A DNA stretch of 64,000 nucleotides from Saprospiraceae bacterium (GCA_016722285.1 JADKGI010000006.1:62001-126000), one strand, 5' to 3'; counted from the first letter of the stretch, positions 17,929-28,721 are shown. The notes: generated from the sequence alone by a model not told the origin. Translations and numbers: made by a program.

Positions 17929-20124
17929 TTAAAAATTCACCTTTAGTGACATCCAGATATTTCTTCCAGGGGCATTGCTTCCTGATGAAAAGTATCTGTA
18001 TTGAATATCCAGAATATTTTCTCCTCCTGCTTGCAGTTTGAAATACTTATTGACTTTATATCCACCTCTGGCATTCAATGTCATCCAAGCCGGCATACCG
18101 GAAGCCGGGGCGTACTGTGCATTATCCTCTCCACTTGGACTATAATCAGATATTTTCTTTTTACCATTAGCTATAACATAAAATGCTCCTTCGAAAAGAT
18201 CAAATTTAGATTCTATTCCTAATTTTGTTAATAATGGTGCTATATGATCCAAAGGAGACTCATTCCCTTCGTTTTTACTTCTCCCATAAGTATAGTTTAC
18301 AGTGGCGTAAGCAAGCCAATGGCTATTTAATTTTTTGGAAATACTTGAGTTTAATCCATAAATATAGCCTTTTGCTTTATTTACTGAAGTGAATACCTGA
18401 CTTTGTGTTCCATTATACAATATAGTAGATTTTCCTTCATAGGTTCCGGGAGCAAGACTTATAAAGTCGGATAAAGAAGAATAAAAGACAACATTCTCAA
18501 AACTCCACGATTTATTGAAATAGCCAAGATTAATTTCATTATTAAGAGTTGTTTCAGGCTTAATATTAGGGTTTGGAATGATAATAGCACCAGGGGCAGA
18601 CTCAAATACTTTAGATAGATCATCCACATTTGGTGCTCTGAACCCAAGACTTGTCATATAGGACCCCTTAAATCCATTTTTATTATATATTAGGGCAATG
18701 CTTCCTGAATAGACAAAATTGTTTTGTGTTACATCATCAAAGGGAAATGGGAAAAAAGTTTTATTATTGAAAGTGCTGGATAATTTATTAAATCCCAGTC
18801 GGATTCCGTCATTTAAAATGAGATGATCGTTAAACCTAAAACTATGGGTTGCATAAGCAGCCCCATTTATAAGAGTATTTTTGCCATCAGGGTATCTGGT
18901 GTCCAAAGATGTTGATATTTTTGTGGTTATATTTTCCTGAGTGGCCGTAGATTTCAGCCCATTCCAATATAAATCCACCCCTGTTTGAAATTCGTTTTTT
19001 ATGGATTTGTGGAGGGCAGATATCTGTAATCCACCTATCGTGACATCTTCAATTCGATGATTCAATTTTACACTCTCAAAACCTCTGTTATGGCGGCTTT
19101 CCTGAAGGCTTTGCATACTTCCTGTTATGTCCAGTTTTTCAAAAAAGCCACTCAATTTATGTGTAAAGTTGTATGCCGCAAAAAACCTGTCCTGGGGACC
19201 ATAATACCATTCACTTGAATTTAATCCGGTACCCTTTAAGTCTGTAAGACGGTCATATCGGGGGATGTTTGATGACGTCGAATATTGAATATTCAAGCTG
19301 TGTTCACTTCTTTCAGAAGGTTTGTATAAAAACTTCTGAAGGATGTCAATCTGGTCATATCCGCTGTATTTCTGGACAAACTTATTTTCATTTTGAACCA
19401 ACACATCCTGATTGTTTATTCGATCTACATAGTAAGGCCGTTCCCCATAGTACCCGTCTTTATTATATGGGTTTTTGGCACTTCCCATCCTGAGGTCTCC
19501 GAATTTTGTAACGGTGACAGAAGAAAAAGATGCAAAATTTTTCCATCCTGCATTCACATTGAAATTAAAGTTTGTACCATTATTGGCAGTATGATATCCG
19601 GCAGAAAAGGATCCAGAGAGATCAGATGAACCGTCATAGCTAAAAACGGGGTTTTTTGTACGAAAGTGAAGGACTCCGCCTAAAGCATCACTTCCATATA
19701 CAGTGGATGAAGGGCCATTTAAAATTTCGACCCTTTCCATCACATTTGGGTCAAGCGTAATCACGTTTTGGAGATGACCTGCCCGATAAATGAGATTATT
19801 CATCCGAACACCATCGATAACTATCAGAATACGGCTGGCTTCAAATCCTCTTAAAACAGGACTTCCTCCACCTTGCTGGCTCTTTTGAACAAAAACATTC
19901 CCGGTAGATTGTAATAAATCAGCAGTATTGAGCGGCGATTGTGACGAAATATAATCGTTGGAGATTATACTTATTTGTTGTGCTACATCTGATCTTTTCT
20001 GTGATGTTCTGTTGGCAGAAATTACTATTTCATCCAATTTTGAAGTGTCCGCAATTTCAGTCTGACTGAAAGTTGATTTTGTAATGATAAAATTTAATAA
20101 AAATATTATATATATATTTCTCAT
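17929..20124 (-). CDS. TonB-dependent outer-membrane receptor (haem/siderophore type)
   Basis: A 731-residue receptor with a signal peptide (~20 residues) and a TonB-box-like region (DEIVISANR). The plug domain (~35-150) contains VLRGFEASRILIVIDGVRMN and ERVEILNGPSSTVYGSDALGGVLHF. A 22-strand barrel follows, ending in an aromatic-rich strand (NIWMSLKVNF). There is no N-terminal carboxypeptidase-like domain, unlike SusC types. The plug sequence resembles haemoglobin/haem or transferrin receptors, so iron/haem is the best guess; the substrate is inferred only. A 172-residue exported protein lies 211 bases upstream on the same strand. Confidence 0.9.
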   Translation of the reverse strand: MRNIYIIFLLNFIITKSTFSQTEIADTSKLDEIVISANRTSQKRSDVAQQISIISNDYISSQSPLNTADLLQSTGNVFVQKSQQGGGSPVLRGFEASRILIVIDGVRMNNLIYRAGHLQNVITLDPNVMERVEILNGPSSTVYGSDALGGVLHFRTKNPVFSYDGSSDLSGSFSAGYHTANNGTNFNFNVNAGWKNFASFSSVTVTKFGDLRMGSAKNPYNKDGYYGERPYYVDRINNQDVLVQNENKFVQKYSGYDQIDILQKFLYKPSERSEHSLNIQYSTSSNIPRYDRLTDLKGTGLNSSEWYYGPQDRFFAAYNFTHKLSGFFEKLDITGSMQSLQESRHNRGFESVKLNHRIEDVTIGGLQISALHKSIKNEFQTGVDLYWNGLKSTATQENITTKISTSLDTRYPDGKNTLINGAAYATHSFRFNDHLILNDGIRLGFNKLSSTFNNKTFFPFPFDDVTQNNFVYSGSIALIYNKNGFKGSYMTSLGFRAPNVDDLSKVFESAPGAIIIPNPNIKPETTLNNEINLGYFNKSWSFENVVFYSSLSDFISLAPGTYEGKSTILYNGTQSQVFTSVNKAKGYIYGLNSSISKKLNSHWLAYATVNYTYGRSKNEGNESPLDHIAPLLTKLGIESKFDLFEGAFYVIANGKKKISDYSPSGEDNAQYAPASGMPAWMTLNARGGYKVNKYFKLQAGGENILDIQYRYFSSGSNAPGRNIWMSLKVNF

Positions 20125-20335
20125 TTTTAATCTTTTAGTAATTTATTTAAATAATCCAATTTTAGGAAATTAGATTTCATTTCATATGGGGAAGGTCGAT
20201 AAATAGTCTTATAAAATATCTTAATAATCAATTCCAAAATTGGAATACTATTTCCATTCCGATAATAATCAAAAGCAATTTATTAACTATTTATTCAGAA
20301 AGCAAGATGCTAGTGAATAAACCCGATTCTATGTA

Positions 20336-20854
20336 TTATAGATTTTGAAGCAGATTGATAGGAGGTTTAATAAGAGATACAAAACCCAGAAACGACTTTA
20401 TAGAGATTAAAGAACTTAAATTAACAATAATATGATCACCGATGGATATCGAAAGAATAAGTGGTTGAGTCAGGATAAATGGTGTCAATAAATTAGGAAA
20501 GAGCTTCAGTATTTTTTTTACAAATTCCAGATCTAGTTTTTGCACCAATTGTTTTATCAATGCCGTTTCTTTTACATCCCAAAATCCTGACACTGTAATA
20601 ACATTATTTTTGAGTGATATATTTTTAATATCAAAATACTTGCCATTGATCACTAACTCTTTTTTATTTATCTTGAATTTATTAAATTCAGCAGCAGGCA
20701 AAACCAAATATTCAGTTGGGCTTCCCTGTTCAATTCTATTTTTTACTTCTGAATAAATGGACAAAGACTGAAAATGGTAAAATCCAATAACTATTATATT
20801 TTCGAATATAATACACAGCGCTAATAATAATGAAATCTTATTTTTAAATTTCAT
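20336..20854 (-). CDS. uncharacterised exported protein upstream of the TonB receptor
   Basis: I do not recognise a domain with confidence. The 172-residue product starts with a basic, hydrophobic signal or anchor (KNKISLLLALCIIFENIIVIGFY). A small soluble part with NKKELVINGKYFDIKNISLKN follows, a pattern seen in small proteins next to TonB receptors in Bacteroidota. The C-terminal half is hydrophobic. It precedes the receptor on the same strand with a 211-base gap, so co-regulation is possible. Codon use resembles its neighbours. A role in metal handling is only a guess. Confidence 0.6.
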   Translation of the reverse strand: MKFKNKISLLLALCIIFENIIVIGFYHFQSLSIYSEVKNRIEQGSPTEYLVLPAAEFNKFKINKKELVINGKYFDIKNISLKNNVITVSGFWDVKETALIKQLVQKLDLEFVKKILKLFPNLLTPFILTQPLILSISIGDHIIVNLSSLISIKSFLGFVSLIKPPINLLQNL

Positions 20855-21107
20855 CTATCTAAATAGAGAGTTCTGGAGTCAAAGATATTCTAATATTTAA
20901 TAAAAATTATCTTTTTATCCTGTTTGATATACAATGACTTTTCATAGAAGCAAAGATTAAATTTTGGAAATTGTTTAAGTTATATAAAATTTTAATTGCT
21001 TTGGGGCCCACCCTGAAGAGAGAAGCAATCAAAATCCTGTATTTTCCTGTAAGGATTAAGTGAAAATCAAGGAGTTTTGAATAACACCTAAACAATTCCC
21101 TGGTTTT

Positions 21108-23340
21108 TTAATTTATAGTTTTAGAATTTAATGTATTGATAAAGAGTACATCTGAAAGATCATCATATCCGTCAAAAATTTCTATACCTTTCACTTTAAC
21201 AAGGCTTTCATGAAACCCGATCAGTGTCAAATCAGCTTCACATGAATGTTTATTTATCAGGCTTTTTCTATCTTCGCCTTCACCACAGGAGATCACTGTT
21301 ATATTTGAAGGAGATATAGGCAACCTGCCGGATGTGGTCAGTTCGATCAGATTTTGTTTTTCTTCAGCCATATTCTGTTTAGAGATGATAGCAAATATTT
21401 TTATTTCACCATTATTCCAATCCGGGTGGCCTAGTATGATATAAGACATTAAGATCATGAGACTCGCATTTTCATAGTCTTCTTTCCTTATCCAAACATG
21501 AATGTTTTGTTTGTACCCAAAATTCTTTTCTGACGACCTCAGGATACATATATCATAATTTGCTGATGTCAAAATATAGTAATTGTCTATTACGGTAGAT
21601 AACCATTCTGTTTCTCCGTATTTATATTCAAAAAGCATCATATTATTAGCTTGGCCAGAGATGGCAGGCTGCTGTATTGCCTGGATGATGGCACCTGTAT
21701 TTGATGGCGCGATAATGGTTTCTAAAAAGACATTGGATTTACTTACTTCTGCCATCTTGATAAGTTTATTCAACTTTTCATCAGCCAATAATTTTGATTC
21801 TCTGGAAAAATAATTTTTTTCAAAATGAATATAAGTCCCAAAGCCATATCGATTTGATATCCATTTTATCATTTCAAAAGCTGCATATCTCTCAAAACTA
21901 TCTTTGGAAAGGCAGATCACAGAAGGTCTCCAGCTGTGAATCGATTTTTCAGTGTCTGTTTTTTGAAGAAAGACCTGGATTTGACGACTGAGTTGATTTA
22001 TCACCCCTTCGAAAATCTTGGCCATACCTACCTTGCTGTCATTATTATAAGTAATGTAAAAATATATGCCTATCATAAGCAGAATGGAAGCAAAAGCATA
22101 GAGCGCATTGATCTTAAACATAAGATACATACATATCAGAGCACCGGCAAGCGAAATGTACCATTTGGATTTGAATGAAGGCCTGTACGAAGGATCAGCA
22201 GCGAAATGCTGAAGAAAGGAAATGAGGCATAATGATCCGTAAGTTACCATAAAAAACATGGAAATTACTTCTGCTACAGCATTTACGTCGCCCATTAATA
22301 CAAAAACTAAGGCAATGGCGCTTGTTATGATTGTTGCATTTTTGGGTTCATTTGTCAACCTTACCCCAATTGCCAACCACTTATTAATTTTTTTATTTGG
22401 TAAAACATCATCCCCACCTATAGCCTGAAGGGTACGTGGCGCCACCATAAATGAGCCTAGTGCTGATGAAATGGTAGCCGCAGCCAGTCCTAATGGTATG
22501 ATAGGTCCCCACAATGAAATTTTACTCATTATCAGTTGATCTGTAATAAGTCCATTTGGATCGGCATTCACAGCCAGTTTATATGCAATGATAATATAAA
22601 TTATTAACCCTGTAAGTGTGGCGGCAATGGTTCCTAAAGGGATAGATATTTTGGGGTCCCTTAAGTCACCGGATAGGCCTACACCAGCAGTCATACCTGT
22701 GAAAGCTGGAAAAATAATGGCAAAAACATAAAAGAAGCCTTTGTCTGGAGAAGGCATGCTGAATAGATTTGTATGATCAAATGTTTGTCCATAACTTGTG
22801 CTACCCAATATGAAAAAAGACCAGGGACAAAAATAAAATAGCCACTACAACATATAAAGCTTTGACACCCATATCTGCACCTTTGGTTATCATCAAAGCG
22901 ATGAGAATCAATAAGGCCGGAATACTGAATATCCTGTTATCGTAAATTGTCAATCCAAAATGTCCTTCAAACCAGGGTTTTACGGCTTCAAATGATTCAG
23001 CAAAGGCTATAACATAAAAAGCAACACTGATGGCCTGTGACAAATACAGGGCAAGACCGATAGCCGCCCCAACATTTAGTCCGAATGATCGGGAGATAAT
23101 GAAATACTCACCCCCTCCTTCCACTTTTTGATTTGTTGCTATTTCTGCCAAAGCCATGGCTGTAGGTATTGTCACCATATGACCTAACAGAATAATGAGG
23201 AGTGTCCCACCAAATCCTACTGATCCAACCGCAAATCCAAATCGTAAAAACATGACTGCTCCCAGTATCGTCGAAATAGCAGTCAGATATACCGGCAAGG
23301 TGCCGAAGTTTGCTTTCGCAGTTTGAAGATGATTACTCAT
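21108..23340 (-). CDS. amino-acid-permease/cation-chloride-cotransporter-like (SLC12-type) transporter, one frameshift
   Basis: Two overlapping frames (23340-22801 and 22808-21108) join into one ~743-residue APC-superfamily transporter. The N-terminal part has GTLPVYLTAISTILGAVMFLRFG, the unwound TM1 region of SLC12-like carriers, and VEGGGEYFIISRSFG. The second part continues with FPAFTGMTAGVGLSGDLRDPKISIP, more membrane helices, and a ~250-residue soluble C-terminal domain, all typical of Na-K-Cl-type carriers. The break lies in an A6 run (22813-22818); five bases instead of six restore FFILGS across the junction. The N-terminal end is 25 bases from the potassium-channel gene on the same strand, which fits a K+/Cl- transport unit. 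The ion specificity is inferred. Confidence 0.85.
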
Positions 23341-23365
23341 TTCTTATATTTATTTTTTAAAATTT

Positions 23366-24070
23366 TTATGCACGTTCTGTCGATTCAAATCTTGAGACCA
23401 AAAGTGCCACTAGTACAGTCAGATATAATGGTCCGGTTGTACTCAGGAGCATAGCCACAGCTCTGGCAGCAGCACTTACAGGAGTAATATCACCCAATCC
23501 CAAAGTGCTTAAGGTTGTAAATGAAAAATAGAAAAAATTTGAGGTAGAATCAAGTTTATCTATACTTAAATTGTGGATCGAACCGGGACTGCTGTTTTCT
23601 ATAAGCATAAAAATGAATCCACCTATAATACCTATCAGTAAGTAAACATTTATAGCAGCATATAATACACCTTCATTCACCCTTTCTGTCCTGATCAACA
23701 TAGTCATAAGTTTGTAAGCTATAAGACAATAAAAGAAAATGTAAATTATGAAACTTAAATAAAAATCGATCCTAACGGAATGCTGAAAAATGCCAATAGA
23801 ATTGATAATAATTACTATTATTCCTAAAGATATCCCTGTTATGAATTGTCTTTTGGACTCTTGAATAGAATATATTCCCGCAAATACTACCAATGATCGG
23901 GTAAGAAATGAAATCAATGGCTGAATACTGAATCCTTCAAATATACTTGGAAACAAAATCATTGAAATTAATGCAATTAGAAGTAATCTGTATCTCCTTG
24001 CAAGAAGTTTATTTATAGCATTAAAATGTCTTGAAATTATTTTTCGCACTGGGGTTTTGTAAACATGCAA
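23366..24070 (-). CDS. potassium-channel-like membrane protein
   Basis: A 234-residue membrane protein with about four N-terminal hydrophobic helices. A pore module follows: one helix (~130-155), then a pore loop with the filter-like sequence TLSTLGLGDITP (~187-198), then a last helix (LYLTVLVALLVSRF). GLGD replaces the common GYGD filter, as in some bacterial ion channels. There is no RCK domain or voltage-sensor arginine ladder. It lies 25 bases upstream of the SLC12-like carrier on the same strand, probably in one transcript, which suggests K+ homeostasis. Confidence 0.8.
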   Translation of the reverse strand: MHVYKTPVRKIISRHFNAINKLLARRYRLLLIALISMILFPSIFEGFSIQPLISFLTRSLVVFAGIYSIQESKRQFITGISLGIIVIIINSIGIFQHSVRIDFYLSFIIYIFFYCLIAYKLMTMLIRTERVNEGVLYAAINVYLLIGIIGGFIFMLIENSSPGSIHNLSIDKLDSTSNFFYFSFTTLSTLGLGDITPVSAAARAVAMLLSTTGPLYLTVLVALLVSRFESTERA

Positions 24071-24218
24071 AGTTAATATTTAATATGGAATTCTTTAATA
24101 TATATTATATTTTACAATATAATTTTAAAATTTAAAATTTTTCCGGTACAAACCTAAGACTTCTTTTTTGATAAAGCAATTTTGGAACTTCCGATTGCAA
24201 TTCCAAAAGTTTTAAAAT

Positions 24219-25479
24219 GCTATTTTCGCCACCGTCGTCTTAGCAGGCATCATCCAAAAGGCTGTCGGATTCTTAAGACTTGGCAAGCTCATTCGTTTGG
24301 TGCCACATCCGGTGATTTTTGGATTTGTCAATGGTTTGGCCATCATCATATTTTATGTCGCCACTAGCTCAATTCAAAGATGATTCAGGTAACTGGTTGA
24401 CAGGTGCATCATTTTATACATTACTTGCTTTGGTATTCCTTACCATGGCCATTATCTATGGATTACCCAAACTCACTAAAGCAGTTCCGGCTTCTCTTAC
24501 TGGCATCTTAGTGGTTTTTGGTATAGTAACACTCTTTGGAATAGAAACTAAAACGGTAGGTGATATTGCTTCTATTCAGGGTGGATTTCCGCCGTTTCAT
24601 ATGCCAGTTGTCCCATTTACATTGGAGACATTGATGCTGATTTTGCCTTATGCAGCCATCGTCGCTGGTGTAGGCTTGATAGAAAGTTTATTGACCTTAA
24701 ATATTGTCGATGAGATCACAGAAACCCGTGGACGGGGCAACAAAGAAGCGGTGGCACAAGGGGTAGCAAATATTTTGTCTGGCGTATTTTCGGGTATGGG
24801 TGGTTTTGCCATGATAGGTCAGAGCCTGATAAACGTGTCCAACGGAGCCAGGGCAAGATTGTCAGGAATCGTGGCGGCGGTAATGCTGCTTGTCTTTGTT
24901 ATGTTTGGTTCAGGTTTGATAGAGAGAGTTCCCATGGCTGCCTTGACTGGTTTGATGATCATGGTAGCTATCGGGACGTTTGAGTGGGCCAGCTTGAAAA
25001 CATTTACCAAAATGCCGAAATCAGATATTTTTGTGATGATCATGGTGACATTGGTCACCGTGGTGCTTCATAATCTCGCTTTGGCGGTAATCATTGGAGT
25101 GATCATAGCTGCATTGGTATTTGCCTGGGACAATGCTAAGCGAATCCGGGCGAGAAAGTCAATAGATAACAATGGTGTTAAACATTATGAGATTTATAGC
25201 CCATTTTTCTTTGGCTCCGTGTCAGCTTTCAACGAAAAATTTGATGTACTGAATGACCCGGATGAAGTGATAATTGATTTTGTGGAATGCAGGGTAGTGG
25301 ATATGTCAGCCATCGAGGCACTCAATAAAATTACAGAGCGTTATCAGAAAGTCGGCAAGAAAGTTCACTTGAAACACTTAAGCCCTGACTGCAAAAAGCT
25401 GTTGAAGAATGCAGTGGAAATTATAGATGTGAATGTACTGGAAGACCCAACTTATAAGGTAGTTGTGGATGATTTTTAA
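24219..25479 (+). pseudogene. SulP-family anion permease, 5'-truncated and frameshifted
   Basis: The homology begins abruptly at about 24219 (AIFATVVLAGIIQ...GFLRLGKLIRLVPHPVIFGFVNGL). That is roughly 85-90 residues into a normal SulP protein, so the first membrane helices are missing. An in-frame TAA lies just before it, and upstream DNA is AT-rich without homology. A second defect is a one-base shift near 24350-24356; adding one T restores IIIFMSPLAQFKDD. The remainder (to 25479) is intact, with GMGGFAMIGQSLINVSNGARARLSG and a C-terminal STAS domain (FVECRVVDMSAIEAL). SulP proteins carry sulfate, bicarbonate or other anions. Base composition is richer in G+C than the neighbours. A real truncated remnant or a mis-joined contig are both possible. 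Confidence 0.8.
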
Positions 25480-25571
25480 ATCTGAAAAGAAAGAATTCTA
25501 ATTTGTCTCTTTTGTACATTTAAATCAACTATCAATATCGTCTGACTAATATTAAAACCAAGCTATGAACC

Positions 25572-27032
25572 CTAAATTATTTTCTCCATAGAATGGATCC
25601 CTTTTCTGTTTATCGCGAGACGATACTTTACCAGTTCGTTCTGATCCTCACTTTTCATTTGAAGAATGAGATTGATATAATACAGTTTTAGACCTTTCAC
25701 TATGATAAAATCTTTTTCTGCATCGGGATAATACAATGGAAAATCAGGGTTGTCCATATTCTTAAGAAATGAGGTGAAATTGAGCCTGATGATTGAATTA
25801 ATTCCACTTATAAAATATTTACTACTATTATCCAGTGCTTGTCTGTCTATAAACATTTGAGTTCTGAATAAAATAGCTTTCTCACTATTTCTCCTTGATA
25901 TATTTTGAAGGATTGAAAATTTTTGTCTGCATTCCTTCACTTCCTCAGGCAATTTTTTATAATGAATAAAATCCATACTTTCTTTTGCCCATCCGACTTC
26001 TTTTTCGTGGACACTGATACGTATTTTATGATCAAAAAATCTGGTACTCATTTTATTAGCAAGGTAGTAGCGGGTGAATTCCTTGATGCGATCTTTCAAC
26101 ATATAACTGACCACAAGAGCTACAAAAAGTGGCATAGTGAAGTTCCCAAATTTTCTTTGGACCGAAAATGCAATAAAAGTCGCAAAAACCATGGAGATAC
26201 CAGCTGCCAGACTGAATAACAATTGTTCCACCAGGATTCCATCTTTTTGTCTGTCAGTATTGAGAAACAAGTGGCTTTCCATATATTTTTTTAACACACC
26301 GAGTTTAAGAACAATTTCTGTATTTCCCTTCTTATTATCCCGCTCTACGGTCAGATAGTTTTTTGATTTTTTGTAATGCAATTCGTTTTCAATAAATAGG
26401 TTCAATTGGCTTCTTTGTTCTTCAAAATTTGTGGTTTTTCTCTGTTTGAATTTTCTGAGCAGAAGAAAAGAGTTATACTCCACCAGATTACTCATAAACT
26501 CATCACCATAATTAAAATATTCTACCAGTTCATTACTAACAGTGGGAACGTTTATAATAAAATACAATGCCCGGTACTGAATCATTATACTATGTAAGTA
26601 TTCAAGATGGTGCAGCAGCAGATAATCAATATCCTCATCTTTCACATTTGAAATATGGTTTATCTCTTCTCGCAATGAACTTTTGAGAATAGACAAAAAC
26701 ATTTTGATCTGATATTCATAATCCGCCTTATTTGTACGGGTAGGTTGAGAAGCAAGTTGTTGAAAAGATAATTCAAGATTTTCAAAAACAGGGCATTTTC
26801 TCTCGGCAATATCTCTTAATAAAAATATAGGTGTGATAAGCCTGATGTTTGACTTAAGATCATTGTAAAAACTCTCTTTAGAATACGTAAATCTGTTTAT
26901 GTCAAGACTCTCAGGGAAAAATATCCACGTATTAAGTGTAAAATTATTCTTTAATGCTTTTTTGCGTGCAATGAAGCCCAATTTGAGCTCTACAGAAAAT
27001 TTATCATGCAACTTTACATTTTCTTCAATCAA
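25572..27032 (-). CDS. uncharacterised large protein with a central membrane hairpin
   Basis: I do not recognise this 486-residue protein. Residues ~1-265 are soluble, charged and probably helical (many Glu/Lys, EINHISNVKDEDIDYLLLHHLEYLH). At ~275-320 there are two hydrophobic segments (LLFSLAAGISMVFATFIAFSV and FTMPLFVALVVSYML) separated by a short basic turn. The rest (~325-486) is soluble again and ends in strand-like segments (DFIIVKGLKLYYINLILQM). It lies only 28 bases downstream of the anion symporter on the same strand, so the pair is likely co-transcribed. A regulatory or coupling subunit for the carrier is a possible but untested role. Confidence 0.7.
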   Translation of the reverse strand: MIEENVKLHDKFSVELKLGFIARKKALKNNFTLNTWIFFPESLDINRFTYSKESFYNDLKSNIRLITPIFLLRDIAERKCPVFENLELSFQQLASQPTRTNKADYEYQIKMFLSILKSSLREEINHISNVKDEDIDYLLLHHLEYLHSIMIQYRALYFIINVPTVSNELVEYFNYGDEFMSNLVEYNSFLLLRKFKQRKTTNFEEQRSQLNLFIENELHYKKSKNYLTVERDNKKGNTEIVLKLGVLKKYMESHLFLNTDRQKDGILVEQLLFSLAAGISMVFATFIAFSVQRKFGNFTMPLFVALVVSYMLKDRIKEFTRYYLANKMSTRFFDHKIRISVHEKEVGWAKESMDFIHYKKLPEEVKECRQKFSILQNISRRNSEKAILFRTQMFIDRQALDNSSKYFISGINSIIRLNFTSFLKNMDNPDFPLYYPDAEKDFIIVKGLKLYYINLILQMKSEDQNELVKYRLAINRKGIHSMEKII

Positions 27033-27060
27033 AATATATCAATGTTTTACCAACCTGTTG

Positions 27061-28677
27061 TTAAAAAAATACTGCATCACTTGTATAACCCAAATATTTC
27101 AAAACTGTTTCACCCCATATGATGATCATGATCCAGCTAATGACCATCATTGTAAATCCAAACTTAAAAGAATCGCTCATACTATAATGATTGGTGGTGT
27201 ATAAAAGTGCAGATGGTTTGCTATTGAATGGAAGCACATACACATGTTCAATAAGCAGGGCGACAGGAAAAGCAAGGCTCAAAACAGGATAGTTAAATTT
27301 TTGAGCAATACCTATAGCCATTGGCACAAATATCAGTGCGCGCATTGTCTTGGATTGGAAAAGAATGGCACTAAACAACATGATGAAAGTAAGACCAAGG
27401 TACAACACCCAAAAAGGAGTAGAGTCAGAAATCCCAAGGTGGGTAAATAAAGCATCAACCAGACTAGCCGGCAAATCAGTTGCTTCCAATCCTGCACCCA
27501 AAGTATATGCTCCAGCTGAAAAGAGCATTAAGTGCCAGGGGATGTCCACATCATTCCATTTCACCACGCCAATGCCGGGTAATAATGCCACAACTGCACC
27601 CATAAAGGCTACCGCAGTCTGAGATATACCATGTTGCTTATCCGTAGCCCAAAGTGCGAGAACGACAAGAAAAATAGCAATTGATTTATACTCATTAATG
27701 GTCATATTACCTAATGCAATGTATTCCTGCTTCAGCCGCTCCATTCCACCTTCGATTTGTGGTTTCTGTTCATCAGGCGTCATGGGAAATATAAGTTTAG
27801 TTCCAACAAACCAACCAATAATGATCAAAATGATACAAAGGGGAAACGCTGCAACAAACCAATCCTGATATCCAAACATAGTCCACCCCATAGCGCCTGC
27901 TATGAGAGATCCAGCCAGCAGATTGGCTCCGGAACCAGTTATAAAACCGCTGGCACTAATGTTGATCTGGAATAGATTCTGTAACACTATATTTCGGCCA
28001 AAATTATTCTTATGTTCTGACGTAGCCCCGTAAATGGCTGCAATGACCATAAATATAGGCAGCAGTATGGTGGCCTTGGCTGTTGTTGCTGAAATAAAAA
28101 CAGAAAGTACCAAGTTGATGACGATGAAGCTAAAAAATATTCCAACCGCATTTTTACCAAATTTGTTGACAAACCACAATGCAAAACGTTTGGCTACTCT
28201 GGTCGTTACTAACATACTCGCGAGTACAAATGACAATATATTGAGCCACATGACCGGATGACCCAATTGTGCATAAGCTACTTTTTCAGAGGTGACTCCG
28301 GTCAGTACCATTGCGATAATAACCAACAATGATGTAAGATAACTCGGGACACTCTCAGTAATCCATAAAATGATAGAAGCTACAAAAATGGCCAGCATGG
28401 CATAATTGATTCTTGAAAAACTTTCTGCCCCGACTTCATTAAATCGCTTCAGGCCATCACCTTTTAAAGATTCAATATTAATGTCATTCAGAAATGAAAT
28501 GTCCGCCCAAAAATAAATGAGTAAAAATGAAATGATAGCCAAAGGGCCTCCAAACATTTCCATCCAACGTTCAAATCCTTTTTTATCCGCTTTTTTTAGT
28601 TTTTCAACGCGGTAATTTTGCATATCCAAAGGATCAAACGGAAGTATTGGCGTATCTGTATTTCTCACTTCAGACAT
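27061..28677 (-). CDS. DASS-family (SLC13) sodium/divalent-anion symporter
   Basis: A 538-residue carrier with about 12 membrane segments. The family's paired binding motifs are visible: SATTAKATILLPIF with the SGFITGSGANLLAG half in the first repeat, and FNSKPSALLYTTNHY with the preceding ALIFVPMAIGIA segment in the second. DASS carriers import dicarboxylates, sulfate, phosphate or related anions with Na+. The motif SNT of dicarboxylate carriers is replaced by SAT and NSK, so a non-dicarboxylate anion is possible. An N-terminal cytoplasmic extension of ~45 residues is present. It sits between an unknown membrane protein and the phosphate-related genes. Confidence 0.88.
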   Translation of the reverse strand: MSEVRNTDTPILPFDPLDMQNYRVEKLKKADKKGFERWMEMFGGPLAIISFLLIYFWADISFLNDINIESLKGDGLKRFNEVGAESFSRINYAMLAIFVASIILWITESVPSYLTSLLVIIAMVLTGVTSEKVAYAQLGHPVMWLNILSFVLASMLVTTRVAKRFALWFVNKFGKNAVGIFFSFIVINLVLSVFISATTAKATILLPIFMVIAAIYGATSEHKNNFGRNIVLQNLFQINISASGFITGSGANLLAGSLIAGAMGWTMFGYQDWFVAAFPLCIILIIIGWFVGTKLIFPMTPDEQKPQIEGGMERLKQEYIALGNMTINEYKSIAIFLVVLALWATDKQHGISQTAVAFMGAVVALLPGIGVVKWNDVDIPWHLMLFSAGAYTLGAGLEATDLPASLVDALFTHLGISDSTPFWVLYLGLTFIMLFSAILFQSKTMRALIFVPMAIGIAQKFNYPVLSLAFPVALLIEHVYVLPFNSKPSALLYTTNHYSMSDSFKFGFTMMVISWIMIIIWGETVLKYLGYTSDAVFF

Positions 28678-28721
28678 GTTGAATCCATTTAATTTTTATG
28701 TAATTGATTGATTTGTACCTA

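Noticed and set aside
20907..21095. 62-codon minus-strand ORF between the exported protein and the SLC12-like gene
   Set aside because: No domain or start signal; probably chance.
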